The notes beneath the pieces are model-generated. The model saw nothing but the letters and a program-made list of their open reading frames with translations. It searched no databases and was not told the DNA's origin. Of a stretch of 64,000 bases of DNA, positions 35,520-44,407 are shown one piece after another. Source of the DNA: DATARH01 sp963847345 (lineage in GTDB: Bacteria; Pseudomonadota; Alphaproteobacteria; ATCC43930; CGMCC-115725). A program made the position numbers and the translations under genes. The stretch is taken from contig CAWJZU010000019.1 in NCBI GenBank assembly GCA_963847345.1, forward strand, positions 1 through 64,000, written 5' to 3'. Every line of letters begins with the position of its first letter. The first letter of the stretch is position 1.

Positions 35520-36024
35520 CTAATGCGTCGGGCCGGGCTTGCGCGCTGCCAGCGCGAGCAGTTCGTCGTTCAGCACGAGCTTGGCTTTCGCAATCTCGCC
35601 GAGGGGCAAACGCACTTCGCCTCGCTTCGGCGGCGAGCCGGACGTGGTCCGCCTCGCGCCCGAGAACGCGGCCGCGAAACCGCTTGCGGCCGTCGAGCGG
35701 GCTCGACAGGTCTATGCGTGCCTCGAACCCGACGAAACGGTCGTAATCCTCCGGGCGGACCAGCGGCCGGTCGATGCCGGGCGAGCTGACTTCGAGCATG
35801 TAGGCCCCGGCGATCGGATCGGCGACATCGAGCAGCGCCGAAACGGCGCGGCTGATCTCGGCGCAATCCTCGACTGTCATCGGCTCCTCGTCACGGCGCT
35901 CGGCCATCACCTGCAAGGTCGGCCGCCGCAATCCCCCGGTCTGCATCACGCGGACCAGGCGGTAACCCATCGCGTCGAGCGACGGCTCGATGATGCGGCC
36001 AATCTCGTTCGGGTCGATCGCCAA
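35520..36024 (-). CDS. rimP: Ribosome maturation factor RimP (one frameshift near the end)
   Basis: The N-terminal part reads 'IIEPSLDAMGYRLVRV', 'RRPTLQVMAERRDEEPMTV' and 'YMLEVSSPGIDRPLVRPEDY', the RimP signature. In the original frame the end is scrambled. Removing one extra base near 35630 gives 'GEVRLPLGEIAKAKLVLNDE', the expected RimP C-terminus, with a stop at 35520-35522 and 167 residues. RimP helps 30S subunit assembly. The best start is TTG 36024, since no ATG lies in a suitable place. It is the first gene of the nusA-infB run. Its leader holds a promoter and a terminator-like hairpin. Confidence 0.8.
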
Positions 36025-36060
36025 CCGCGTGCTATCCCCGCAAAACCGAAATTCACAAAC

Positions 36061-36083
36061 AAAAAGTGGGCCGCCGGGCCCAC
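36061..36083 (-). terminator. Intrinsic terminator/attenuator in the rimP leader
   Basis: Read on the minus strand, GTGGGCC pairs perfectly with GGCCCAC around CGGC and is followed at once by TTTTT. This is a textbook intrinsic terminator, but it lies 36 nt upstream of the rimP start and downstream of a promoter. No other minus-strand gene precedes it. It may attenuate the rimP-nusA-infB transcript or end a short leader RNA. Confidence 0.65.
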
Positions 36084-36143
36084 TCCAACAACCGGTTCGG
36101 CAGGCGACCGCCGTCAAAAGCCGATCCCATCGAAACTTGCCGC

Positions 36144-36171
36144 AATATAATACAGCCGGCGCCCCAGGCAA
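36144..36171 (-). promoter_or_regulatory. Candidate promoter of the rimP-nusA-infB run
   Basis: On the minus strand TTGCCT (36171-36166) and TATATT (36149-36144) are spaced by 16 nt, a fair sigma70-type match. The start would lie near 36137, giving a leader of about 110 nt that contains the terminator at 36061-36083. It also lies just upstream of the divergent SDR gene. Confidence 0.4.
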
Positions 36172-36223
36172 GGCACAACCGGCAAAACGTATCGAAGCCG
36201 CCGGCGCCGAGGAGGACCGAAAT

Positions 36224-36970
36224 ATGCCAAGACTGGACGGCAGAATCGCTTTGATCACCGGCGCGGGGACCGGCATCGGGCGCGCGACGGCGCTGCTGTT
36301 CGCGCGCGAGGGGGCCAGGGTCGCGATCGCCGATATCGACGGGCCGAGCGGCGAGGAGACCGCGCATCTCGCCGGCAACGGCGCGACCGCGATCCGCACC
36401 GACGTGACCGATCCGGAAAGCCTCGAGCGCGCGATCCGCGCAGCGGTCGACAAATTCGGCGCATTGCACATCCTGCACAACAACGCCGGCGGCTCGACCG
36501 CTGCGGACAATACGGCGGTCGAGGCGCCGCTCGACGAATTCTGGCGCGCAATCAAGCTCGACCTGTACGGCACGTTTCTCGGCTGCCGCTTCGGGATACC
36601 CGAGATCGCGAAATCGGGCGGCGGCTCGGTCATCAACATGAGCTCGAATGTCGCGCTGATGGGGGTCGCCGGGCGCGACTGCTACACCGCCGCCAAGGGC
36701 GGCATCGCCGCGATCACGCGCTCGCTCGCGGTCGCCTATGCGCCGCAAAAAGTGCGGGTCAACGCGATTGCGCCGTCGGCGACGATGACCGAGCGCGTCA
36801 GGCGTCTGGTCGCCGGTAACCCGAATTTGCAGAAGCTCGCCGACTCGCACCTTGTCGGGCTGATCGAGCCCGAGGACATCGCCAATTGCGCGCTGTATCT
36901 GGCCTCCGACGAATCGCGCATGGTCACCGGGCAGGTGATCCCGGTGGATAGCGGCGTCACGGTTTCATGA
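36224..36970 (+). CDS. SDR-family oxidoreductase
   Basis: The 248-residue protein has TGAGTGIG near residue 14, 'AIADIDGPSGEE' after strand 2, 'HNNAGG', a catalytic Ser in 'INMSSNVAL' and 'YTAAKGGIAAI' with Tyr and Lys. It ends 'GQVIPVDSGVTVS', typical of classical SDRs. It is an NAD(P)-dependent dehydrogenase of unknown substrate. The start ATG 36224 follows AGGAGG. It is divergent from rimP and is followed by a short coiled-coil membrane protein. The frame is intact. Confidence 0.85.
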   Translation: MPRLDGRIALITGAGTGIGRATALLFAREGARVAIADIDGPSGEETAHLAGNGATAIRTDVTDPESLERAIRAAVDKFGALHILHNNAGGSTAADNTAVEAPLDEFWRAIKLDLYGTFLGCRFGIPEIAKSGGGSVINMSSNVALMGVAGRDCYTAAKGGIAAITRSLAVAYAPQKVRVNAIAPSATMTERVRRLVAGNPNLQKLADSHLVGLIEPEDIANCALYLASDESRMVTGQVIPVDSGVTVS

Positions 36971-36995
36971 TGGGCCATGCGACTGGAGGCGGCGT

Positions 36996-37285
36996 ATGGA
37001 CGACCAGCGCGGGCCGATTGACGGCGAGGGAGGGCAACCCCATCCTTCCGACATGGAACGGCGGGTCACGGCCCTCGAAAACGACATGCGCGAGATCAAG
37101 GCCGACTTGAAGCGGCTGATCGCCGACGTGTCCGAGATGAAGCGGGACATGCTTGGCGTCAAGCTGGATGTTGCTGAAATCAAAGGCCGATTATCGCAGA
37201 CCCGACCACGATTCAGCTGATCAGCCTGGTTTTCGGAATAATGGCGGCGGCATTTGCGGTGTTGAAATTTACCGGTCATCCATAG
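36996..37285 (+). CDS. Small coiled-coil protein with C-terminal membrane helix (one frameshift)
   Basis: Residues 20-68 form a strong coiled coil ('MERRVTALENDMREIKADLK', 'LIADVSEMKRDMLGVKLDV'). The frame ends early at 37220, but one missing C near 37202 would continue it as 'PTTIQLISLVFGIMAAAFAV' and 'LKFTGHP'. That is a transmembrane helix followed by a stop at 37285, giving 96 residues. This coiled coil plus C-terminal anchor layout is common in small bacterial membrane proteins of unknown role. It follows the SDR gene by 25 nt. Confidence 0.5.
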
Positions 37286-37411
37286 GCTCGTGTAGGGCGG
37301 AAGAGCGAAGCGTATTCCGCCAATCGCTTCGCCGCGGCGATTGCAGGGCCGACGACTTGTCCGCGCTGTAACAGCTATAAGACGACAAACTCCAGCATTC
37401 GGGATGACGAC

Positions 37412-37892
37412 ATGAGCGAACAGCACGAGCACGGCGCGGTCGATTGGAAGATCCACGGGATCAAGGTGATCCCCGGCGACCAGCTCGACCCGAACACGGC
37501 GCAGACCCCGGGCATGGACCGCGCCGCCGCGATCAATTTCGCGCGCGCCGGCGCCAAGAAGATCTGGGCCGGCACGGTCAAGATCCATCCCGAACGCGAA
37601 GACCGGGGCGCACCACCACGGCGCGTTGGAAAGCGTTATCTACGTCATCAAGGGACGCGCCCGCATGCGCTGGGGCGACCATCTCGAATATGTCGCCGAG
37701 GCCGGCCCCGGCGATTTCATCTTCGTGCCGCCCTACGTGCCGCATCAGGAGATCAACGCGCTGACCGACGAGACATTGGAATGCGTGCTGGTGCGCAGCG
37801 ACAACGAAAACGTCGTCGTCAATCTCGACATCGAGCCGGTCGAGAAACCGGAAGAAGTGCGCTGGGTCGATCCGGTACACCCGAACGGGTAA
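37412..37892 (+). CDS. Cupin-domain protein (one +1 frameshift)
   Basis: The first 60 residues ('WKIHGIKVIPGDQLDPNT') and the rest ('HHHGALESVIYVIKGRARMRW', 'AGPGDFIFVPPYVPHQEIN') lie in different frames joined by one extra base near 37596. The repaired protein of 159 residues has the metal-binding cupin motifs: a His cluster 'GAHHHG', then Glu, and the later His in 'YVPHQE'. Cupins of this size are often metal-dependent oxygenases, isomerases or sensors; no substrate can be named. It stands alone between a membrane protein and an AhpD-like gene. Confidence 0.65.
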
Positions 37893-38092
37893 GCCTGCCT
37901 CCTCTCCGGCTGGCGTCTTCTTCAACTTAATTCAGGGGAACCTTGGACCGGCTCGCCGTTTACAGTACGAGCCGTTCTCATATATACTTGGTTACGGTTC
38001 CGATACGAATTGAAAAGTCCGGTGAAAATAGCCGCATGTTCAAAGCGGCCGGCGGCAATCATGCCGCATTCAAGACGAACAGAAGAGGAAGC

Positions 38093-38503
38093 ATGAAAAC
38101 GAGCCTGTTTCTGGGCACATCCCTGGCTATTATGGTCGCCTCGGCAATGCCTTTACGGACCGTCGGCGCGCAAGAGCCGCCGGAATGGATGAAGCAGACC
38201 TTTCCCGAGCAGGCCGTAAAACTGGCCATGCAGGAAGAGCAGGCGGTTTACAACCCGAAAGGCGCCTTGGATGCAAAAGAAAAGCACCTGATCGGGTTGG
38301 GTGTGGCGGCGCAGATACCGTGTGAGTACTGCGTCTATTTCCATACCCAGGCGGCAAAGCACGCCGGCGCCACCGACGCCGAAATCAAGGAGGCCGTTGC
38401 GGCGGCCGCGCTGACCCGCAAGTGGAGCACGGTACTCAACGGTAATGCGTTCGATTTCGGAAAGTTGAAACAGCAGGTGGATGCCCAGTTCGCCGGCCAT
38501 TGA
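38093..38503 (+). CDS. Exported AhpD-like (carboxymuconolactone decarboxylase family) protein
   Basis: The 136-residue protein starts with a signal peptide ('SLFLGTSLAIMVASAMPLRT', cleavage probably after VGA near residue 26). The CMD/AhpD domain follows, with 'KHLIGLGVAAQIPCEYCVYF' and the CxxC-x3-H motif as CEYCVYFH. This is the disulfide-reductase site of alkylhydroperoxidase D. Most AhpD proteins are cytoplasmic, so an exported one is unusual. It may handle peroxide or thiol chemistry in the periplasm. The start is ATG 38093 after AGAGGAAGC. The frame is intact. Confidence 0.7.
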   Translation: MKTSLFLGTSLAIMVASAMPLRTVGAQEPPEWMKQTFPEQAVKLAMQEEQAVYNPKGALDAKEKHLIGLGVAAQIPCEYCVYFHTQAAKHAGATDAEIKEAVAAAALTRKWSTVLNGNAFDFGKLKQQVDAQFAGH

Positions 38504-38583
38504 CATCGAGCCGGCGCGGCGCAGGCGCGGCGCATGCGGGCCTGAGCCCGTTTGGCGCAGTCTGATCTGAATGGGAGGGAATT

Positions 38584-39636
38584 ATGGACGAAGCAAAGCT
38601 GCATCAATTCGTCGGGCAGATGCTGTCCGATTTGGGTGGTGCTGCGAGTGTCGCGCTGGTCCGCATGGGCGACCAACTGGGCCTCTACAAGACATTGCAC
38701 CAGAAGGGACCGATGACGGTGCCCGAGCTGGCCGCCGCCGCCCGGGTCAATGAGCGCTATTTGCGCGAGTGGGCGTCGCACCAGGCGGCCTCGAACTATC
38801 TCTCGTATGATCCGGCGAGCGGTAAATTCGCACTGCCGGAAGAGCAGGCAATGGTCTTCGCGGTCGACGACAGCCCGGTCAACATGACCGGCGCATTTGA
38901 CCTGATGGTCGCGCTTACTGGCTGCGCAGGACAAGGTTCAGGAGCGCGTTCAAGACCGGCGGCGGCGTGCCGTGGGATGACAACATCGGATGCATGTTCT
39001 GCGCCGTCGCGAAGTTCTTTCGGCCGGGATACCACAACAACCTGGTGCCCAACTGGCTGCCAGCGCTCGACGGCGTCGTCGAAAAGCTGGAGCGGGGCGC
39101 GAAGGTGGCCGATATCGGGTGCGGCCATGGCTGGTCCACCGTCCTGATGGCAAAGGCGTTCCCGAACTCGCAGTTCACCGGCTACGACTTCCACCCGAAT
39201 TCGGTCGAGAGCGCCCTGGCGCACGCGAAAGAACACGGCGTTCGGCAATGCGCGGTTCGAGGTCGCGACCGCTAAGGAATTTCCCGGCAGGGATCTCGAT
39301 TTCGTCACCTTCTTCGACTGCCTGCACGACATGGGCGACCCGGCCGGTGCGGCGGCGCATGTCCGGCAATCATTGAAGCCGGACGGCACCTGGATGATCG
39401 TCGAGCCGATGGCCGGCGACAGCCTTCAAGACAATCTGAATCCGGTCGGGCGTCTCTATTATGCCGGTTCGACGATGGTCTGCGTGCCGACCTCGCTGGC
39501 GCAGGAGGTCGGGACGGCACTCGGCGCGCAGGCCGGCGAGGCGAGATTGCGCGAGGTCATTACCGCGGGCGGCTTCTCCAGCGTGCGGCGCGCGACCGAG
39601 ACGCCGTTCAACATGATCCTCGAAGCGCGGCCCTAA
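38584..39636 (+). CDS. SAM methyltransferase with N-terminal winged helix (three +1 frameshifts)
   Basis: After removing three extra bases (near 38921, 38948 and 39240) the gene codes for 349 residues. The N-terminus is a winged helix ('LVRMGDQLGLYKTLHQKG', 'PELAAAARVNERYLREW'). Then come 'FRPGYHNNLVPNWLPALDG', the SAM site 'VADIGCGHGWSTVLMAKAF', 'FDCLHDMGDPAGAAAHVR' and the end 'ETPFNMILEARP'. This is the layout of class I methyltransferases related to Rv2258c and O-methyltransferases. The substrate is unknown. It lies between the AhpD-like gene and a convergent quinone reductase. Confidence 0.7.
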
Positions 39637-39654
39637 CCGCGCCGGGGCGGCAGG

Positions 39655-40242
39655 TCAGAACCGGGCGAATTCGCGCTCGACGCGGGCGAGGAAGGCGGCG
39701 CGCTGAGCCTCGTTCGCGCCGTCGATATTGTACAGCGCGAGCCAGCGCCGCGCGCCGCGTCTGCACAGCCGCCCGAGACCGCTCATGATGACTGCGCGCG
39801 ACGGGTCCGGAAGCACCAGCCGGATGAACCACCACGGCGCGCCGTAGGTTGTCACCACCGCGATCTTTCTGATGTTGGTCAGCGCCGGGCGGATCGCGCC
39901 GCCGCCCTCCGGCAGGGTGAACGCCACATTGTTGGCCCAGACCCGGTCGAAATACCCCTTCAGGATCGCCGGCATGCCGTACCACCAGGTCGGAAAGCAC
40001 AGCACCAGCGCGTCGGCGGCGCGCAACCGCGCGACGTGCTCGGCGACGCCCGACAGATCGGGTGACGGCGTGTTGTAGGCGCGCCGCTCGGCGGCGGTCA
40101 GCACCGGGTCGAAGCCCTCGGCGTAGAGATCGCAATCATCGACATCATGGCCGCCCTGCCGCAGCCTCGCGACGACCACGCGATGCAGCGCAGCGGCGAA
40201 ACTGTCGGCGAGCGGGTGCGCGAAAATGACGAGAACTCGCAT
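39655..40242 (-). CDS. NAD(P)H:quinone reductase-like flavodoxin-fold protein
   Basis: The 195-residue protein has the NQO/KefF-type fold: 'VLVIFAHPLADSFAAALH' binds FMN or FAD phosphate, 'YAEGFDPVLTAAERRAY' is the usual second segment, and 'ALVLCFPTWWYGMPAILKGY' with 'DRVWANNVAF' is the flavin loop. It would reduce quinones or similar substrates by two electrons with NAD(P)H. It is divergent from the alcohol dehydrogenase gene with 78 nt between them. The frame is intact. Confidence 0.8.
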   Translation of the reverse strand: MRVLVIFAHPLADSFAAALHRVVVARLRQGGHDVDDCDLYAEGFDPVLTAAERRAYNTPSPDLSGVAEHVARLRAADALVLCFPTWWYGMPAILKGYFDRVWANNVAFTLPEGGGAIRPALTNIRKIAVVTTYGAPWWFIRLVLPDPSRAVIMSGLGRLCRRGARRWLALYNIDGANEAQRAAFLARVEREFARF

Positions 40243-40320
40243 CGGCCGATTGCGCCTGCCGTGGTTGCCGGTAGCATGCTAACGTCAAGACAACCGGGGT
40301 GTCAGCCGAGGAGGAAACGA

Positions 40321-41373
40321 TGCGCGGCGTGGTGTTCACGGGCGACCGGCAGCTCGAGCTGATGGAGTTCCCCGACCCGACCCCCGGCGAGGGCGAGGTC
40401 GTCATCGAGATGAAGGCCTCGGGCATGTGCGGCAGCGACCTGCACCAGTACCGCCGGCGCGAAAGGCGGCGAGTTCGATCGGCGGCCTGCCGGTCGCCAC
40501 CGAGCCGGTCATCGCCGGGCACGAGCCGTGCGGCATCGTCGCCGCGGTCGGGCCCGGCGTCCCGGAGGTGCAGGCCAAAATCGGCCAGCGCGTCATGGTG
40601 CACCACTACAAGGGCTGCACCGTGTGCAACCATTGCCGCTCCGGCTGGTCGCAGCTGTGCCAGGAAGTGCCGGTCAAGGTGTACGGCAACAACGCCCATG
40701 GCGGGCACGCCAAGTACCTGAAGGTGCCGGCCTTTACGCTGGTGCCGCTGCTCGACGAGCTGTCCTTCACGTCCGGCGCGGCGATCTCGTGCGGCACCGG
40801 CACGGCCTACGGCGCGCTGCGCCGCATCCGGCTCTCGGGCAACGACACGATCGCGATCTTCGGCCAGGGGCCGGTCGGGCTGTCGGCGACGCAGCTCGCC
40901 AAGGCGATGGGGGCGCGCGTCATCGCGCTCGATGTCAGCGAGGAGCGGCTCGAACCGCGCCAAGGAATTCGGCGCCGACGAGATCGTCAACCCGCGCTCC
41001 AACGATCCCGGTCGGCGCGATCAAGGATCTGACGCACGGCTACGGCGCCGAGTTCACGCTCGACACGTCATCGCAGCCCGAGGGCCGCATCTCCGCGGTG
41101 CGCGCGACCAAGGTGTGGGGCACGACCTGCTTTGTCGGCGAGCGCAACAACGTCACGATCGACGTCAGCCCCGACATGCTGCGCAAGCAATTGACGATCG
41201 TCGCGTCGTGGACCTTCTCGCAGATGGGCCAGGCCGAATGCGCCCAGTTCATCGCCGACCGCGGCATCGACGTCGAAAAACTGTTCACGCACCGCTGGCA
41301 GCTCGACCAGGCCGACGAGGCCTACAAGCTGTTCGACACCCAGACGACCGGCAAGGGCGTGTTCCTGATGTGA
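40321..41373 (+). CDS. Zinc-dependent alcohol dehydrogenase (three +1 frameshifts)
   Basis: Three frame changes (in 40471-40476, near 40955 and near 41008) split a 349-residue MDR-family enzyme. Visible are the catalytic-zinc Cys in 'MKASGMCGSDLHQY', 'VIAGHEPCGIVAAVGPG', the structural-zinc Cys cluster in 'GCTVCNHCRSGWSQLC', the NAD site 'IAIFGQGPVGLSATQLAKAM' and 'KEFGADEIVN'. It oxidises alcohols or reduces aldehydes with NAD(P). The first lesion is GAGTTC, where removing T gives GAGTC. A cupin gene follows after 22 nt. Confidence 0.75.
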
Positions 41374-41395
41374 AGTTAGCGACGTGAAGGGACGC

Positions 41396-41840
41396 ATGGA
41401 GAATCTCGACCCTGCGACCGCGACCTTGGAGCGACCGATGACCGCGACGACGCCGTTCTCGCCAACGAAGACATGCTCGGCCCGCTGGCCTCGCGCTATG
41501 TCGAGGTGGACGAACTCTGCCGTGGAAGCCGACGCCCTGTCCCGGCATCGAGATGAAGGTGCTGCTCGAAGACAAGGATACCGGGCTGCTGACCGCGCTG
41601 TTCCGCTGGCAGCCCGGCTCCGAACTGACCTTGCACGAGCATGTCGAGGTCGAGCAGACCTTTGTCCTCGAAGGCAGCCTCGTTGACGACGAGGGCGAGG
41701 TGACGGCCGGCAACTATGTCTGGCGCCCGAAAGGCAACCGGCACATCGCGAAATCGCCGAACGGCGCGCTGGTGCTGTCGGTCTTCCTGAAGCCGAACAT
41801 CTTCCTGACCGGCGACAGCGAAGGCCAGCAGCTGCGGTAA
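41396..41840 (+). CDS. Cupin-domain protein, ChrR-like (frameshifted)
   Basis: The end of the protein is clear: 'LLTALFRWQPGSELTLHEHV', 'EQTFVLEGSLVDDEGEVTAG', 'NYVWRPKGNRHIAKSPNG'. It is a cupin with two His and a Glu in motif 1 and a His in motif 2, as in ChrR-type anti-sigma or dioxygenase-like cupins. The N-terminal part is in other frames ('VLANEDMLGPLASRYVEVDE', then 'PWKPTPCPGIEMKVLL'), so at least two indels lie between 41440 and 41545. Start 41396 or 41438. It may be co-transcribed with the alcohol dehydrogenase. Confidence 0.55.
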
Positions 41841-41849
41841 TCATTTGAT

Positions 41850-41932
41850 CGTCGTCCCGGCGAAGGCCGGGAGCCACGATTCAGCTTCTCGTACTGCGGA
41901 ACCGTGGATACCGGCCTGCGCCGGTATGACGA
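41850..41932. repeat. Intergenic palindromic repeat (CCCGGC-type)
   Basis: The two arms CGTCGTCCCGGCGAAGGCCGGG and CCGGCCTGCGCCGGTATGACG are each hairpins and are inverted to each other. A second member of this family is at 50151-50236. Such REP-like units are common between alphaproteobacterial genes. Confidence 0.6.
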
Positions 41933-41950
41933 AAGGCGAGAGGGAGGAGA

Positions 41951-42720
41951 ATGCCCAGAAATCAAGGTCTTCGCCAGCTTCGCCGACGCCGTTCGCGACA
42001 TCCCGGACGGGTCGGTGATCGGGTTCGGCGGGTTCGCCGTCGTCGGCATGCCGATCAATCTCTATCAGGCGCTCGCCGAGCAGGGCGCCAAGGGGTTGAC
42101 CTGCGTCTCAAACGGCACGCGCGGCGGCGCGACGATGCCCGAGGATGCGCCGACCATGGAGTGGCTGATCCGCAACGATCAGGTGGTCAAGGCGATCTGC
42201 TCGTTCACCGCGCCGACCCGCGCCTCGCAGCGGCTGGCGCTGAGCGAATATGTCGACAAGGGGCTGATCGAGGCCGAACTGGTGCCGCAGGGCACGCTGG
42301 CCGAGCGCATGCGCGCCGCCGGGGCCGGCATCCCGGCCTTCTACACGCCGGCGGCGGTCGGCACCGAACTCGCCGAGGGGCGCGAGACGCGCATCTTCAA
42401 CGGCCGCGAATACCTGCTCGAAGAAGCATTGCCGCTCGATTACGCCTTCATCCGCGCCCAGCAGGCCGACGAAGCCGGCAACCTCCGTTTCCGCCGCTCG
42501 CAGCGCAATTTCAACCCGCTGATGGCAATGGCGGCGCGCGTCACGATCGTCGAAGTCGAGGAGGACATCCTGCCGCAGCGGCGCGATCGACCCGGACGAC
42601 GTACACCTGCCCGGCATCTACGTGCATCGCCTGGTGAAAATCCCGCCACCCCCCGAAGGCTGGTGGCCGATGCGGCCGGCCGACGTCGCGAAGTACGAAG
42701 CTGAAAGGAGCGCGCGATGA
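41951..42720 (+). CDS. CoA-transferase subunit A (two +1 frameshifts)
   Basis: After repair the gene encodes 255 residues. Family I CoA-transferase subunit A features are 'GSVIGFGGFAVVGMPINLYQ' (the GxGG-type glycine loop), 'PQGTLAERMRAAGAGIPAFY' and 'IFNGREYLLEEALPLDYAFI'. The first lesion is at 41958-41963, where GAAATC becomes GAATC and the start reads 'MPRIKVFASFADAV'. The second, near 42575, precedes 'GAIDPDDVHLPGIYVHRLVK'. It transfers CoA between acyl groups with subunit B, whose start overlaps its stop by 4 nt. The acyl substrate is not evident (3-oxoadipate, acetoacetate or glutaconate types are possible). Confidence 0.75.
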
Positions 42721-43392
42721 GCGACGCCAAGGGGCTCACCCGGCAGCAGATGTGCGACCGGCTGGCGATGGAGTTCGAGGACGGCTGGGTCGTCAATCTC
42801 GGCATCGGCATCCCGACCCTGTGCTCGAACTATGATTTCGGCGACAAGGAAATCATCTTTCACGCCGAGAACGGCGTCATCGGCTACGGCCCGCTGACCG
42901 GCGCCGGCAGGGAAGATCTGCATCTCGTCAATGCCGGCGGGCAGCACGTCACGCTGAACCCGGGCGCGGCCATCGTGCACCACGCCGATTCGTTCGGCCT
43001 CATTCGCAGCGGCCGCATCGACGTGACCGTCCTCGGCGCCTACGAGGTCGCCGAGAACGGCGATTTCGCGAACTGGAAGATGGCCGGGCAGAAGGGCGGC
43101 GGCATCGGCGGCGCGATGGACCTCGCCGCCTGCGCTAAGCACGTGTTCCTGGCGATGGAGCACGTCACGCGGCGCGGCCAGCCGCGGCTCGTCGAACGCT
43201 GCACGATCCCGGTGACGGCCAAGGGCGTCGTCAATCTCGTGATCACGAATTACGGCCTGTTCGAGATCACGCCGGAGGGAATGGCGCTGCGCGAGATCGC
43301 GCCGGGCGTTTCGGTCGAGGAGGTCAAGGCGGCGACCGGCTGCAACTTGGTGGTCCCGCGGCGAGGTCCCGCCGGTGCGGCTGCGCGCCTGA
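42717..43392 (+). CDS. CoA-transferase subunit B (one +1 frameshift at the end)
   Basis: The 224-residue subunit B has 'GWVVNLGIGIPTLCSNY', the catalytic Glu in 'IIFHAENGVIGYGPL', 'GRIDVTVLGAYEVAENGDFAN' and 'KGVVNLVITNYGLFEI'. One extra base near 43363 hides the normal end, which reads 'GEVPPVRLRA' before TGA at 43390. It forms a heteromeric CoA-transferase with subunit A, to which it is coupled by an ATGA overlap. It lies in the catabolic cluster with the SDR, alcohol dehydrogenase and cupin genes. Confidence 0.8.
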
Positions 43393-43449
43393 GCCGCCGT
43401 CTCAGTACAAGGATATCTGGAAAAATATCGGTGCCGGGAGGCCGAAGCC

Positions 43450-43656
43450 GGCGAAGCAATCTAGAGTAAATACCGGCGAGATTGCTTCGTGGAGTTCATC
43501 GTCGGGCCGGCCGGAGGCCGGACCCGTGGGCTCGCAATGACAGCAGGGATTGTCATTGCGAGGAGCGGAGCGACGAAGCAATCTCGGCGAGACGCGCTAT
43601 AGCCGAAGATTTGGCGCTCGCCAGCATGAGATTGCTTCGCGCCGCTCGCAATGACA
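43450..43656. repeat. Intergenic inverted repeats (GCAATGACA-type)
   Basis: Two inverted pairs lie here. The better pair is GTCATTGCGAGGAGCGGAGC...GAAGCAATCTC against GAGATTGCTTCGC...GCTCGCAATGAC. The partial first pair shares the same core words. This is another common alphaproteobacterial intergenic repeat and accounts for the 275-nt spacer. Confidence 0.6.
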
Positions 43657-43667
43657 ACTCTACACGA

Positions 43668-44315
43668 TCAGCGGCTCTTGTGCCCTTGCGCGCCGCTCGA
43701 CGAGCCGACCGCGGTCAGCGACTTATTGACGTCGTGCGCCATCTTCAGGTGCTGCTCGAGAACCGGCAGCGTGTTCTGCGCGAAGGACTTGAGGTCGGCG
43801 TCTTTGCCGTGCTCCGCTTCCTGACGGAACTTCTTCACGTCACTCTCGTGGTCCTGGACCATGTCGTGCATATACGCCCGGTCAAACTCGGCGCCGCGCA
43901 TCTTTGACAGCTTGTCGAGCGTCTTGCGGTGCTTTTCGTCGAGCTGCTGCGGTGCCGTGATGTCCTTCTCGGCCAGTATCGGCATCAGCTTCTGGTTGGC
44001 CGCGCTGTGATCCTGCACCATCTTGGCGCCGAACTGCTTCACGTCGTTGTCCTGCGCGTTCTGCTCGGCCAATTTGCCGAGCTCTACCTCGGCCATGCCG
44101 CCCATCGCGGCTTCCTTGGCGAAGTTCTTGTCCTTTTCGCTGAGCTTCTGATTTTGAGTCTGTCCCGATGTTGCCATGTGGCCCGGCTGCATCTGCCCTT
44201 GGGCCGGCATCTGGGTTGGCCCCGGCGGTCCGGCGGGAGCTTGCTGCGCGAATGCCGGGCTCGCGAAAGCGAGCGCGAGCGCGGTGAGGGAAGAGAATAC
44301 GAGACCTGAACGCAT
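43668..44315 (-). CDS. DUF4142 exported protein
   Basis: The 215-residue protein has a Sec signal peptide ('SSLTALALAFASPAFAQ', about residues 8-24) and a Gln/Met/Pro-rich linker. The DUF4142 helical bundle follows: 'KNFAKEAAMGGMAEVELGK', 'AKMVQDHSAANQKLMPIL', 'AYMHDMVQDHESDVKKFRQE' and 'LPVLEQHLKMAHDVN'. These ferritin-like four-helix proteins are periplasmic; some are linked to envelope stress, but the function is unknown. His and Glu pairs in the helices could bind metal. The frame is intact. Confidence 0.8.
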   Translation of the reverse strand: MRSGLVFSSLTALALAFASPAFAQQAPAGPPGPTQMPAQGQMQPGHMATSGQTQNQKLSEKDKNFAKEAAMGGMAEVELGKLAEQNAQDNDVKQFGAKMVQDHSAANQKLMPILAEKDITAPQQLDEKHRKTLDKLSKMRGAEFDRAYMHDMVQDHESDVKKFRQEAEHGKDADLKSFAQNTLPVLEQHLKMAHDVNKSLTAVGSSSGAQGHKSR

Positions 44316-44407
44316 GGCAACCTCTTCGTCTTAAAAAGGCCGGGCACACCTTGCCGGCTATGATCTATCCGAACGGCAGCCGGTCGATGAAGTTCAACTC
44401 CCGAAAA

